Source: Enterococcus moraviensis ATCC BAA-383 (lineage in GTDB: Bacteria > Bacillota > Bacilli > Lactobacillales > Enterococcaceae). Taken from it: a stretch of DNA of 64,000 nt. Each line of letters starts with the position of its first letter. The first letter of the stretch is position 1. Positions 34,099 through 42,584 of the stretch are shown here, piece by piece. The translations under genes were made by a program, and so were the position numbers. A model generated the notes under the pieces. It was not told the origin of the DNA. It worked only from the letters and a program-made list of their open reading frames with translations, and made no database searches. The stretch lies in contig NZ_ASWB01000002.1 of the NCBI RefSeq assembly GCF_000407445.1, positions 372,001 to 436,000 on the forward strand. The letters are read 5' to 3'.

Positions 34099-34180
34099 GA
34101 TTTTACCCCCTGATAGAATGTGTTATTATATCTATATTTTAGCATAATAACGCATTGAGAGCTATCGGAAATACAAACCT

Positions 34181-34230
34181 TGTTACTTTTAGAGGTAAAT
34201 TGCACATATTTTAATCGATTTTTTTCTCTA
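34181..34230. mobile_element. Inner left-type transposon end
   Basis: TGTTACTTTTAGAGGTAAAT at 34181-34200, continuing TTGCACA, matches 22 of 26 bases of the inverted right end (39108 inward). It defines, with the right end, a 4.9-kb unit containing the structured RNA region, reverse transcriptase, resolvase, transposase and ATPase. The flank AAACCT is not repeated after the right end. Confidence 0.72.
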
Positions 34231-34239
34231 TATTTAGTT

Positions 34240-34612
34240 AGAAATAATTTCTAATTTATGTTAGAATATATGTGCCTGTCATGTAATAGGTGACAGAATA
34301 TAGTGTTTCAGACTTGCAAGCACGAACTGCTTGAAATGTTCAGGTAAGTGTAGCTTTGAGTTAATATCAAGAATTATTAATACTTCTTGAATTAACGTGA
34401 TTGATAAGTTGAGAACAAGTGATACAGATATGTTCATTTGAATTTCTCCTTTCATGAACCAGTCAATAATACTATAACAGATTAGTTGAATCTGTCGATT
34501 TGCTGCTTATAAAAAATGGCCGATAAAGCAGTCCATACGGCTCTGCGCAGGAAGGAATATTTGTCAGAAATCAAGTCTGCCGTTCCTTCCAGCTCCAAAA
34601 ATGAGGTGTAGA
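34240..34612 (+). ncRNA. Structured non-coding RNA region upstream of the reverse transcriptase
   Basis: About 370 bp between the inner transposon end and the reverse transcriptase gene are dense in hairpins: CTGTCA/TGACAG (34276-34296), CAAGCA/TGCTTG with loop CGAAC (34317-34333), GTTAAT..CAAGAA / TTCTTG.ATTAAC (34360-34396), CAGATT/AATCTG (34478-34494), CTGCTTAT/ATAAAGCAG (34503-34531) and GGAAGGAA/TTCCTTCC (34550-34590). A -10-like TAGAAT at 34262-34267 could start the transcript. No plus-strand frame exceeds about 28 codons. This matches the upstream template/scaffold RNA of DRT2- or DRT9-type defence systems. Confidence 0.65.
34279..34437 (-). CDS. Candidate small reading frame antisense to the RT-associated RNA
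   Basis: On the minus strand ATG 34437 follows AAAGGAG with an 8-bp gap and opens 52 codons: MNISVSLVLNLSITL at the start, then QEVLIILDINSKLHLPEH and an end YILSPIT. An in-frame ATG at 34455 also exists, and the frame is stop-free from 34506 to 34279 (75 codons), unlike all plus-strand frames here. The peptide would be hydrophobic and helical. It may be a small gene, or the coding potential may belong to DNA made by the reverse transcriptase from this RNA. No family is recognised. Confidence 0.35.
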   Translation of the reverse strand: MNISVSLVLNLSITLIQEVLIILDINSKLHLPEHFKQFVLASLKHYILSPIT

Positions 34613-34613
34613 T

Positions 34614-35969
34614 ATGTTAAGTTCTAATAAATATCAAACAAAAACATATTTGCATTTTGATCATAGAGTGAAGATTGAAAATGCAGAAAACTATGTTACT
34701 AATCCTAAAAAGATTGCTGGACATAGTTTTTTGCCTTTTATTCATTATGTAGATTCTTTTGATAAATATACTGGTAAAAACGACTTAGAAAGAAATAATC
34801 GACCGATCAAAGAAAAAACTCGGAAGATAATGTATGCGGGACACTGGGATAATTTTATTTATAAGTACTATGCTGATGAACTATTAAATCCAAAATACAA
34901 TGAATTTTGCTTAAATAGGAGTATTGATGATTGTGTAACAGCCTATAGAAATAACAAAAAAGGAAAATCTAATATTGATTTTGCAGCAGAGGTAATAAAT
35001 AGTATCGTAAAATATGAAGAAGCATTTATTTTAGTTGGTGATTTTACCCATTTTTTTGATAGCTTACAGCATTCATTATTAAAGCAGAGATTGGCAACCG
35101 TATTGGATGTAAAAATATTGAGTAAAGATTGGTTCAATGTATTTAATTCTGTAACTAAATATGGTTATTATGAAAAAAATTTACTTGTTGATCTATTCGG
35201 AACGGATAAACAAATAAAGAAATCAGGAAGAAAAAGCTACTTTAATCAATTGAGTGATTTCAGAAAATTTCAAAAAGTGTACACGACTAAAACAAATCCT
35301 GATTTAATTAAAGGAATACCTCAGGGAACAGCAATAAGTGCTGTGTTAGCAAATATTTATACAATTGATTTTGACTTAGCGTTACAAAAAACAGCGAACA
35401 AGTACTTAGGAATTTACAGAAGATATTCTGACGATTTCATTTTGATTATTCCGAAACAGAGTTTTAAAAAGGAAGAATTCAAATCAATTGAACAGCAAGT
35501 TAGGACCTTGGCTGAAGATAATAAAATTAATCTTCATGAGAGTAAGACCGAAATGTACTTCTATGCAGACAACAAAATCAAACTATTAGAAAACAATAAA
35601 AAAAGTAGTTTAGACTATTTAGGATTTACCTTCGATGGAAAAACTGTACAAATGCGCGGGAAAAGTACCTACAAATTTTATCGGAATGCAAAAAAGCTGA
35701 TTAATAAGGCTCATAGGACAAAAAGAAAAAAAGGATTAGATAAGATTCCTTATCGAAAAAAAATATACGAACTTTACACAGATATTGGCGATAAAAAAGG
35801 GAAACATAGTAATTTTATTTCATATTCTAAACAGGCACAAATCAAATTTGATAGTATATCTCCAAACACTAATAATATAATGATGAATCAAATAAAAAAT
35901 CGAAAAAAATATGTAGAAAAACGTTTAGGCTTCAAAATTCATACGAACATAAGAACTAGAGATATTTAA
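34614..35969 (+). CDS. Defence-associated reverse transcriptase (DRT2-like)
   Basis: A 451-residue stand-alone reverse transcriptase. Catalytic aspartates are Asp143 in [10 protein letters not shown] and the pair in [10 protein letters not shown] (273-274). [16 protein letters not shown] (234-249) is motif 4 and [10 protein letters not shown] motif 7. No maturase, endonuclease or CRISPR domain is fused, and no retron VTG motif is seen. The N-terminus ([33 protein letters not shown]) fits my memory of Drt2-family proteins, and a structured RNA region lies upstream as in DRT2. The subtype is an inference. It is convergent with the transposon resolvase, overlapping it by four bases. Confidence 0.82.
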   Translation: MLSSNKYQTKTYLHFDHRVKIENAENYVTNPKKIAGHSFLPFIHYVDSFDKYTGKNDLERNNRPIKEKTRKIMYAGHWDNFIYKYYADELLNPKYNEFCLNRSIDDCVTAYRNNKKGKSNIDFAAEVINSIVKYEEAFILVGDFTHFFDSLQHSLLKQRLATVLDVKILSKDWFNVFNSVTKYGYYEKNLLVDLFGTDKQIKKSGRKSYFNQLSDFRKFQKVYTTKTNPDLIKGIPQGTAISAVLANIYTIDFDLALQKTANKYLGIYRRYSDDFILIIPKQSFKKEEFKSIEQQVRTLAEDNKINLHESKTEMYFYADNKIKLLENNKKSSLDYLGFTFDGKTVQMRGKSTYKFYRNAKKLINKAHRTKRKKGLDKIPYRKKIYELYTDIGDKKGKHSNFISYSKQAQIKFDSISPNTNNIMMNQIKNRKKYVEKRLGFKIHTNIRTRDI

Positions 35970-36571
35970 TTCTCCAGTTCTTTTTTTATTCTATAGACGG
36001 TTTGTCTGGTGATTCCCAACTCTTTAGATATTTCTGAAATAGAAATGCCCATTACTAGTTTTTCGACAATTTGATGATAAATTGCCCTTTTTTGAAGATC
36101 TCTTGCTGTTTCTGAATATAATTTCGGACGCCCTTTATAAATTCCTCGCTCTTTTGCAATCTTAATTCCTTGGGCTTGTCGTCTTTTAGATTCCGTTCGT
36201 TCTTGCTCTGCAATCATAGCTAAAATCTGAATGATTAAATCTTTAATAAAGCGGTCGAGTAATGGATTACCAATTGCTTCAGCCATAATAGGAAGACTAG
36301 TTATTATCAATTGAACATTTTTGTTTTTCAGTTGATTGACGGTCAGAATAATTTCATCGTAATTTCTACCTAGTCGATCGATTGCCTCTACCATAAAAAT
36401 ATCAGACTCTCTCTCAAAATCCAATGCTTCTTTAAAAATTGGACGTTGCTCAACAGTCGCTCCAGATTTTTTCTCTATAAATATTTTTTCTGCACCTAAT
36501 TTTTCAAATTCTTGAATTTGTCTTTCCAAACTTTGATCGATCGATGAAACTCTTGCATATGCAACCTTCAA
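35966..36571 (-). CDS. Serine recombinase (resolvase/invertase) of the transposon
   Basis: A 201-residue small serine recombinase: [18 protein letters not shown] with the nucleophile serine at position 9 or 10, [33 protein letters not shown], a long E-helix and a C-terminal HTH ([22 protein letters not shown]). The likely start is TTG 36571 with AGAGGAG upstream; an in-frame ATG at 36601 has none. It resembles BinL/Tn552-type resolvases and should resolve cointegrates at the site between it and the transposase. Confidence 0.9.
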   Translation of the reverse strand: MKVAYARVSSIDQSLERQIQEFEKLGAEKIFIEKKSGATVEQRPIFKEALDFERESDIFMVEAIDRLGRNYDEIILTVNQLKNKNVQLIITSLPIMAEAIGNPLLDRFIKDLIIQILAMIAEQERTESKRRQAQGIKIAKERGIYKGRPKLYSETARDLQKRAIYHQIVEKLVMGISISEISKELGITRQTVYRIKKELEN

Positions 36572-36589
36572 AAAAACTCCTCTTTTCTT

Positions 36590-36720
36590 GCTATTTATCA
36601 CACACCCTAATCATACAATTAGAAAACAGTAAAATCAACTACCCATACTTGTATGATTATCGTGTACCCTAATTAGACATTTTTTTCTACCTATGAAAAA
36701 ATGATCTTAAGAGAGGAGGT
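36590..36720. promoter_or_regulatory. Putative res site and divergent promoters
   Basis: The 155 bp between the resolvase and the transposase hold related, partly inverted motifs: CACACCCTAATCATACAATTAG (36601-36622), CATACTTGTATGATTATCG (36645-36663) and GTGTACCCTAATTAGACA (36662-36679). Three such subsites are what a resolvase binds, and both promoters must lie here too. Confidence 0.6.
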
Positions 36721-36726
36721 GAGAAC

Positions 36727-38166
36727 ATGGAACAGAAAAAATACTTGATTTATTATTCTGAAGACAAACGATTTGCAGCAATGAAAAAATATAAAATTAT
36801 AGAACCCTACTTGTCGAAGCAATGTTCGTTAAGTGAAGTTGCAACTAATTCCAACTATTGCATTCGAACGTTAAGGACCTGGATATCTAATTATAAGAAA
36901 AATGGATTAGTCGGACTTATTACAAAAGAGCGTTGTGATAAAGGGAAAATAGAAATATCTAACGAAGTTGAACAAATGATTAAAAAATATACTCTAATGA
37001 ATAAAAATATATCAATTGCTTCAATACAAAGAAAGATAGCTGTGTGGTGTAATGAAAATCAAATTACAGAACCGTCATATTATCAAGTTAGAAAAATTAT
37101 TGCTAATATTCCCAAAAACTTAACAGTGTTAGCTCAGGAGGGAGCTAAAAAATATTCTAATAAATTCGATTTGATATATTTGAGGGAAGCAGATTATCCA
37201 AATCAGATCTGGCAGGCTGATCATACGTTACTTGACATAAATATATTAAATTCAAAAGGGAGTTCAGTGCGGCCGTGGTTAACTATTATTTTAGACGATT
37301 ACAGTAGAGCTGTGGTTGGCTATTATATAGATTTTGAAGCACCTAACTCTTTAAAAACAGCTTTGACTTTGAGGCAAGCGATTTGGAAGAAAAAAAATCC
37401 TAACTGGCCTGTTTGTGGTATACCTGAAACATTTTATACGGATCATGGTAGTGATTTCACTTCTATACATTTAGAGCAAGTGGCTCTAGATTTGAAAATG
37501 TCACTACTTTTTTCTAAGGTAGGGGTGCCACGTGGTAGAGGTAAAATTGAACGTTTTTTTAATACAGTCAATACTATGTTTCTAGAATCATTACCAGGAT
37601 ATACAAAAAATAATAGTACAAAAAAATTGCTAACTGAAGAAGAACTTTTGATAGCATTTAATGATTGGTTACTGAATACTTATCACTATAGAATTCATGG
37701 AACAACTAAACAAAGGCCAATTGACATGTGGAATAGATCGGATTTTTTACCAAATATGCCAGATTCTTTGGAAAATCTCGACTTATTATTATTAGAAGTA
37801 AAAAAAGAACGTGTTGTACATTCTGACGGAATTCATTTATTTGGCTTGAAGTATATTCAACCCAATTTATCAGCATTTGTCGGGGAATCTGTAGAAATAA
37901 GGTATGATCCTAGAGACATTAGTGATATCCGTGTATTTTATAATAGAGAATTTTTGTGTACAGCTGTCTCGACAACATTAGAAAACTATTCAATCAGCTT
38001 AAATGATATAAGAAAAGAAAGGAATAGCGTGCGCCGAAACCTCTCTAATAATCTTCAAGTAACGACAGAAACAGTGATAGAGCATATGCAAGAGAATAGA
38101 CGGGTTGAAACAAATAGTCAGAGTAAACATAAAAAATCAACTCTAAGGAGCTATAAAAATGACTAG
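36727..38166 (+). CDS. DDE-type transposase, Tn552 p480/TniA family
   Basis: A 479-residue transposase. An N-terminal HTH (LSEVATNSNYCIRTLRTWI) is followed by an integrase core with the DDE residues Asp165 (IWQADHTLLD), Asp239 (FYTDHGSDF) and Glu275 (GRGKIERFFN), and a C-terminal Mu-transposase-type beta barrel (about residues 370-440). It begins at ATG 36727 after AGAGGAGG. It overlaps the ATPase gene by 8 bp. Such proteins need the partner ATPase for target choice, and in this family target sites are often resolution sites of other elements. Confidence 0.92.
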   Translation: MEQKKYLIYYSEDKRFAAMKKYKIIEPYLSKQCSLSEVATNSNYCIRTLRTWISNYKKNGLVGLITKERCDKGKIEISNEVEQMIKKYTLMNKNISIASIQRKIAVWCNENQITEPSYYQVRKIIANIPKNLTVLAQEGAKKYSNKFDLIYLREADYPNQIWQADHTLLDINILNSKGSSVRPWLTIILDDYSRAVVGYYIDFEAPNSLKTALTLRQAIWKKKNPNWPVCGIPETFYTDHGSDFTSIHLEQVALDLKMSLLFSKVGVPRGRGKIERFFNTVNTMFLESLPGYTKNNSTKKLLTEEELLIAFNDWLLNTYHYRIHGTTKQRPIDMWNRSDFLPNMPDSLENLDLLLLEVKKERVVHSDGIHLFGLKYIQPNLSAFVGESVEIRYDPRDISDIRVFYNREFLCTAVSTTLENYSISLNDIRKERNSVRRNLSNNLQVTTETVIEHMQENRRVETNSQSKHKKSTLRSYKND

Positions 38167-39013
38167 TACTTTTCAGTTTATTGAAACAAAGGAATATCAT
38201 AAATTTGTTGAATTTTGCGATTCGTGCGCTAAGTACAAATACATTGGTGTTTGTCATGGTCTACCAGGAGTTGGTAAAACAGTAGCTGCTAAAAATTACA
38301 GTAAATGGGAGACAATAAGTCCCACTGTTACAAAAGTACGATCATTAAATCAACGGAAAAATGATAAAATACCTATAGAAATAGCACAGGCGACTACAAT
38401 ATTTACTACAGCACCGCCTGTAAAATCTGCAAATTTATATAATGAACTTAGAAATTTAGCTATAAACCTTAGGTATTCTAAAAAATCTTTAGCTATCCAG
38501 GAAAATAAAATATCTGAAGAAGAAGCTCAAGAAATGTCTAAACATCTAATATATGCAGAGGATAATGAACCCTACAAATCAGTTGAATTAGTAATTATTG
38601 ATGAAGTAGACAGATTAAAATTACAAACTCTTGAAATTTTAAGAGACATATATGACCAAAATAATATTGGCATGGTTTTAATTGGTATGAACGGGCTAGA
38701 AAAAAAGCTATCTAGATACCCTCAACTTTATTCACGTATCGGTTTTTCACATGAATTTAAAAAAATAGCTAAAACTGAACTTCAGCATATACTGGAATAT
38801 AAGTGGCAGGAGGTTGGTCTTACAATATCTTATGAGGATTTTGAAGATTATGAAGCAATTAATAGTATTCTAAAGTTGAGCAATGGGAATCTTAGATTAC
38901 TTCAACGGTTGTTCACACAAATTGATCGCGTTATGGAAATAAACAATCTTCAAAAAATTACTACTGAAGTAATTGAGGTAGCTAGAAAATTATTAATAAT
39001 TGGTACTGTTTAA
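38159..39013 (+). CDS. Transposon AAA ATPase, Tn552 p271/TniB family
   Basis: A 284-residue ATPase with Walker A GLPGVGKT (residues 34-41) and Walker B ELVIIDEVDRL, followed by a sensor region GMVLIGMNGLEKKLSRYPQLYSRIGF that is typical of TniB/MuB-like regulators. It binds target DNA and activates the DDE transposase. An inserted stretch of about 35 residues (NKISEEEAQEMSKHL) lies between the two Walker motifs. It is the last gene before the right transposon end, followed by a terminator-like hairpin at 39025-39060. Confidence 0.92.
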   Translation: MTSTFQFIETKEYHKFVEFCDSCAKYKYIGVCHGLPGVGKTVAAKNYSKWETISPTVTKVRSLNQRKNDKIPIEIAQATTIFTTAPPVKSANLYNELRNLAINLRYSKKSLAIQENKISEEEAQEMSKHLIYAEDNEPYKSVELVIIDEVDRLKLQTLEILRDIYDQNNIGMVLIGMNGLEKKLSRYPQLYSRIGFSHEFKKIAKTELQHILEYKWQEVGLTISYEDFEDYEAINSILKLSNGNLRLLQRLFTQIDRVMEINNLQKITTEVIEVARKLLIIGTV

Positions 39014-39046
39014 TAGAAGATACGCACACTGTTTTTTCAAACGGTG

Positions 39047-39117
39047 TGTTTATCTTTTTCGTGCAGAATAAATCTCAAAAAGTGTGCAGTTTATCTTTAA
39101 AAGTGACATAAAAATCC
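39047..39117. mobile_element. Right end of the Tn552-like element with flanking repeat
   Basis: Read inward from 39108 the end is TGTCACTTTTAAAGATAAAC then TGCACAC, with further copies of the TTTAT/TGCAC subrepeats to about 39047. TAAAAATCC (39109-39117) follows directly and equals the sequence just outside the left end at 26190. Confidence 0.78.
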
Positions 39118-39251
39118 TTATTTTAAAAGGGATTGAATGGGTAAAAATGAATATATTTATGTATTCAAAAAGAAATGAATTCTACTTATTAATACTTTTC
39201 ATAACGAATTCTCATTTTAGTGTTGAATAGCGTATTTTAGTGCGCTATTCT

Positions 39252-39527
39252 ATGTTTAAGATAATGAAATTGAAAATAAATAGTTGGCAGGAGTTTGATA
39301 TACGACTTGAAGATCTTATCAATCGTTTGAATAAGCGTCATAAGGTCATGAACTCATTAGATTATAGAAAGCTGGTAGCAGATATAGAATTGTTTTCAAT
39401 GACATTTAGTGATATTTCGGAAGAACTACGATTAAAAGGATCAGTAAAAGAAATTTTATCTACATTAGAACAGTTATTACAAAAAGGATGTGTTAAATTT
39501 GTCTTCAATAAAATTAGTAGACATTGA
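39252..39527 (+). CDS. Hypothetical protein
   Basis: A frame of about 91 residues, mostly helical by composition (LEDLINRLNKRHKVMNSLDYRK), without membrane segments. No clear ribosome site precedes ATG 39252 or the in-frame GTG 39240, and it overlaps the start of a decayed acetyltransferase gene. It lies just outside the right transposon end. I recognise no family, and its reality is uncertain. Confidence 0.35.
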   Translation: MFKIMKLKINSWQEFDIRLEDLINRLNKRHKVMNSLDYRKLVADIELFSMTFSDISEELRLKGSVKEILSTLEQLLQKGCVKFVFNKISRH

Positions 39528-39937
39528 TAAAAAATTGGGCTATATTTTGTTCCATGTATCCAGGAGATGAAGGTGTAAACTTTGTATCCTCAAATGCATA
39601 TTCTCTCGTACAGTCTCATTTTGAAGAGAGTTGGATTACTAAAGGTATTATATATGATGGAGAATCTGTTGGTTTTGCGATGTATGGGCTCGACAAAGAA
39701 AATGATCGCTATGAACTCTGTCGTCTTATGGTTGATTATCGCTATCTAGGTAAAGGAATAGGTAAGAAAGTTATTCCTCTTATTATATCTGAAATGGTTG
39801 ATTGTTTTAATTGTCAAAAGATTTTTCTCAGTACTGGATCTGAAAATAAAAAGGCTATTACCTTATATGAATCGTTCAACTTTTTTTAAACTGGAGAGAT
39901 ACTAGAAAATGAACTTGTTTTTTGTCTGGAAGTTTAA
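39499..39937 (+). pseudogene. GNAT acetyltransferase (BltD/PaiA-like), broken by a frameshift and a stop
   Basis: A TTG start at 39499 after AAAAAGGA opens MSSIKLVDIDKK, which stays in frame only to an A6 run at about 39527-39532. The rest of the GNAT domain continues in another frame: DGESVGFAMYGLDKENDRYEL, YLGKGIGKKVIPL, SENKKAITLYES. A TAA then follows NFF, after which the same frame goes on TGEILENELVFCLEV to 39937, the normal C-terminus. Removing one A and changing TAA to AAA restores a complete diamine-acetyltransferase-like protein of about 145 residues. Confidence 0.75.
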
Positions 39938-40014
39938 ATTTAGAATCATTCTGTTTTAGGTTAAGTCTATGTGAAAGTGTTTTTTTGTATTATCAAAATG
40001 GATTAATTGGATAG

Positions 40015-40523
40015 TTAGACGAAAAAACAACAAAAGCAATTCTAATAAGTATAGCGTTAGCAGCTATATTTTTTTTGAGTAGCTGTCGCAAAGTGAGAAA
40101 GTAAAATAGTTAGAAGAAACTTGGTATGGTGGAGAATTAAGCGAGTGATCAATTGTTGAAAGCGATCAGTAAAGCTTAAAAGATGTATTAAAATTATCTA
40201 ATATGTACTCAAAAAAAGGAAAAATCTTTTCAATAGTAGGAAAAAGAATGAACGAAGCAATGAAGTTAGATAATATTATGGAGTTTATAAAGGGAACGAA
40301 TATAGAAACTATCGATCTTGTGTTTTTTACAGAAAATATTTCTTATCTGGATCATAAAGATATTACTGATTTTAGATCTAAAAAAGGGTTAATGCAAACA
40401 AAAATTATTTTTAAATATAATGATGCTAAAGTAACAATCAAGACACCACAAGTAGTCTTGACCTCTAAGTGGCAAATGACCAATCTTCTGTATTTAAAAG
40501 AAAAGAATTTTTTTATGCAATAA
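40015..40523 (+). pseudogene. Decayed lipoprotein gene
   Basis: A lipoprotein signal with lipobox LSSC is visible (AILISIALAAIFFLSSC, 40036-40086) but has no start codon and soon meets a stop. A second frame continues LEETWYGGELSE, then SLKDVLKLSNMYSKKGKIFS, broken by TGA and TAA codons before a 106-codon open stretch from 40203 to 40523. Together the pieces look like one protein of about 165 residues. The open C-terminal part may be annotated as a gene elsewhere, but it has no ribosome site. Confidence 0.55.
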
Positions 40524-40559
40524 GCTTTCCAAAAAAAGATTGTTATTAGGGAGTTACAA

Positions 40560-41039
40560 ATGAAAAAATATAGTTTTTTTGGTGGTATTTTCATATTACT
40601 TAGTTTGCTTTGTCTGATTATTTTTAATTTAAAAAGTAATCAAACAAATATAAATAATTTTGAAGGTGTAAAAGTTCGGAAAATCTTAGTATCAATTACT
40701 GATACAGAAAATCAAGAAAATAGTTTTTTACTTGATATTCAAAATGCGAAGGATATAGAAAAAATAAGCGCTTTGTTAATTGATATAGACAATTCTAATT
40801 TAAAAGAAATAAATGATTGGGGTTTATATACAGATTCTAAAACTTATAGAATTAGTGTACTTGAAGACTATCCCAAAGAAAGATTTTATTCTATTACAGG
40901 AAATAATATTTCTATAGGTACGGAATCGGAATCCTCCTTTTACTCTGTGACAAGCATAGGAAAAAGAAAGATAGAAAAACTTTTGAAATATGTATCCTCT
41001 ATAGAAAAAAATGACGGAAACGATAAGAGTTATTATTGA
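40560..41039 (+). CDS. Membrane-anchored hypothetical protein
   Basis: A 159-residue protein with one N-terminal helix (FFGGIFILLSLLCLIIFNL) and an exported domain of about 130 residues with no cysteine. It starts at ATG 40560 with AGGGAG upstream. No family is recognised. It begins a run of small membrane-protein genes to 43.0 kb, all on the plus strand with short gaps. Confidence 0.65.
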   Translation: MKKYSFFGGIFILLSLLCLIIFNLKSNQTNINNFEGVKVRKILVSITDTENQENSFLLDIQNAKDIEKISALLIDIDNSNLKEINDWGLYTDSKTYRISVLEDYPKERFYSITGNNISIGTESESSFYSVTSIGKRKIEKLLKYVSSIEKNDGNDKSYY

Positions 41040-41111
41040 AAAATCTTAATGTAAAAACTACTTTGTGTCCTAAAAACGATCAGTAGGAGAGATTCAATAT
41101 AATGATAATAT

Positions 41112-41432
41112 ATGGAAATTTTTTTTAGTATGGTACCTGTACATTGTTTACTATATAAAATAGTTGAAAAAACGACAAAATTATCAAAACAATTTATCTT
41201 GAATTTAACAGGAGTGCTTAGTGTGCTTTTATGGGCAATCGGAAGTTTTATATTAGATGTTTTGCCAAAAAGTTTAAGAGGAGATTATGAAACAATGTGG
41301 GGAAATTTAACAATATTTCCGATAGTGATTATCGTACTTCAGGCATTCATATTTATGTCGATATATGTTATAGCAATTAATCTTATTTTGTTCTATCAAA
41401 AACATAAGATATGTCCCAAAAAGAATCGATAA
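41112..41432 (+). CDS. Hypothetical protein with two membrane helices
   Basis: A 106-residue protein with hydrophobic segments at about residues 30-50 (NLTGVLSVLLWAIGSFIL) and 70-95 (IFPIVIIVLQAFIFMSIYVI). The ribosome site AGGAGAG lies some 22 bases upstream of ATG 41112, which is too far. A nearer ATG (41102) opens only eight codons, so the start may be damaged. No family is recognised. Confidence 0.5.
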   Translation: MEIFFSMVPVHCLLYKIVEKTTKLSKQFILNLTGVLSVLLWAIGSFILDVLPKSLRGDYETMWGNLTIFPIVIIVLQAFIFMSIYVIAINLILFYQKHKICPKKNR

Positions 41433-41473
41433 CTGCATGCATGAGATTCAAAAACAATTGATAGGAGAATGAT

Positions 41474-41935
41474 ATGGAAGATATTTTGATTTTTTCTATA
41501 ATACCAGCAATATTCTGGATGATTATCTTACTAATTTATATGAGTAAAAAAAGCCTTAAAAAAAAAGCTACTGAAATGACAATAGGAACTGTTGTAAAAA
41601 ATAGTCTTGGAAAGAGAGTAAGTAGTGAATCGACTCATTATTATAGGAAATTATTGATTGAATACCAGATAAAAGGAAAAATTTACAAATCAGAAATCCA
41701 GGTAAACCAATTAATATATTTCAAAAAAATTCCAATAGGACAAAAAACAGGTTTACCAGTTGGAACTAAAGTTGAATTACTCTACAATCCTAAAAATATA
41801 TCTCAAATTTATTCGAAGATTGATGATCAATTTAATAAAAAATTTCTTATGTTTTTCTTTTCTTGCTTTGCAGTATTTTTAAGTATATTTCCAATTTTGC
41901 TATTTTTACAAGAAATAGGAATATATATTTTTTAA
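41474..41935 (+). CDS. DUF3592-like membrane protein
   Basis: A 153-residue protein with N- and C-terminal helices enclosing a beta-rich domain. The middle (KLLIEYQIKGKIYKSEI, then VGTKVELLYNPKNISQIY) is the recognisable pattern of DUF3592 proteins, whose function is unknown. The ribosome site is AGGAG, with ATG 41474. It is part of the small membrane-protein cluster. Confidence 0.72.
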   Translation: MEDILIFSIIPAIFWMIILLIYMSKKSLKKKATEMTIGTVVKNSLGKRVSSESTHYYRKLLIEYQIKGKIYKSEIQVNQLIYFKKIPIGQKTGLPVGTKVELLYNPKNISQIYSKIDDQFNKKFLMFFFSCFAVFLSIFPILLFLQEIGIYIF

Positions 41936-41982
41936 CAAAAAAATTTTATTAAAAAAGAATCACTAAAGTAAGGAGATTAATA

Positions 41983-42303
41983 ATGATTATTCCATACATT
42001 CCTTTTCTTGTATTTGTAGAAATAGGAATAATTCACGTTTTGGTCTATTACTTATTTAATTGATTATGGAAAAATTTAAAGTTTGGACCAAGGTTATATT
42101 TAACAGGTTTGATATCAGGGGTGATTAGTTATGTGGTAGATTGGTATTGTATTTCCCCATTCCTATTTGTTAGAGCAACAGAGGGAGTTATGATAGGAAT
42201 CGGAGTATTTTTGTATATTTCTTGGGTGATAGTCCCTGTATGCTATTTGATATTTTTGAGTATTTTCTATCTAATCCAGAAAAGGCGAAAAAAGCATAAC
42301 TAA
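41983..42303 (+). pseudogene. Small membrane protein gene interrupted by one in-frame TGA
   Basis: ATG 41983 after AAGGAG opens MIIPYIPFLVFVEIGIIHVL and meets TGA at 42061-42063 after 26 codons. The same frame then continues for 80 more codons (LYLTGLISGVISYVVDWY, then WVIVPVCYLIFLSIFYLI) to TAA 42303. Replacing TGA by TGG gives one protein of 106 residues with about three helices. A single nonsense mutation is the simplest reading. No recoding signal is evident. Confidence 0.7.
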
Positions 42304-42312
42304 AGGAGGTAA

Positions 42313-42576
42313 ATGAAAAAAATGAAAAAAATTTTTTTTGCAAGTCAAATTTTATTAGCGATTAATCTATTTATACTTATTGTTCCACCGGCTGTTTTTC
42401 TAATTGCTTTTAAACTCTTTCCGAGCATAAATCCAACTGAAAATGGATTCGGAGCCTATCCATTGCTTTTCATAGTATGCGGGATTGCAGGTTTATTTGT
42501 AACTATTCCATTCTCAGCCATAATGATTATATTATACTTGTTATATAAATATAAATTCTCAAAAAACAGACAGTAG
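42313..42576 (+). CDS. Small two-helix membrane protein
   Basis: An 87-residue protein with two helices (LLAINLFILIVPPAVFLIAF and LLFIVCGIAGLFVTIPFSAIMIILYLLY) and a short positive tail. AAAGGAGG precedes ATG 42313; a second ATG three codons later is also possible. It shares a pattern of IVP, FP, a central glycine and a long second helix with the 70-residue protein at 42792, so the two are probably paralogues. Function unknown. Confidence 0.65.
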   Translation: MKKMKKIFFASQILLAINLFILIVPPAVFLIAFKLFPSINPTENGFGAYPLLFIVCGIAGLFVTIPFSAIMIILYLLYKYKFSKNRQ

Positions 42577-42584
42577 GAGGTAAA

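Larger units (their letters stand above)
26191..39108. mobile_element. Composite Tn552/Tn5053-like transposon (12.9 kb)
   Basis: The span is bounded by inverted ends TGTCAC...AAGATAAA and flanked by TAAAAATCC on both sides. It contains a DDE transposase, an AAA ATPase and a serine resolvase with its site at the right, and cargo to the left: reverse transcriptase with upstream structured DNA, tyrosine recombinase, toxin-antitoxin, hypothetical and protease genes, ADH/MerR and an IS relic. A second left-type end at 34181 means a smaller 4.9-kb unit (34181-39108) can also be drawn. How the two nested units formed is not decided by the sequence. Confidence 0.65.

Noticed and set aside
33430-34180. 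CRISPR-like or integron-like array near the recombinase
   Set aside because: No regular spacing or repeated unit is present; the repeats seen are two diverged copies 8 kb apart.
34614-35969. Group II intron or retron origin of the reverse transcriptase
   Set aside because: No maturase or endonuclease domain, no domain V/VI-type hairpin downstream, and no retron VTG motif. The upstream RNA lacks a recognisable msr/msd inverted repeat pair.
41983-42303. Selenocysteine or other recoding at TGA 42061
   Set aside because: No hairpin of SECIS type follows and the protein is a small membrane protein. A nonsense mutation is simpler.
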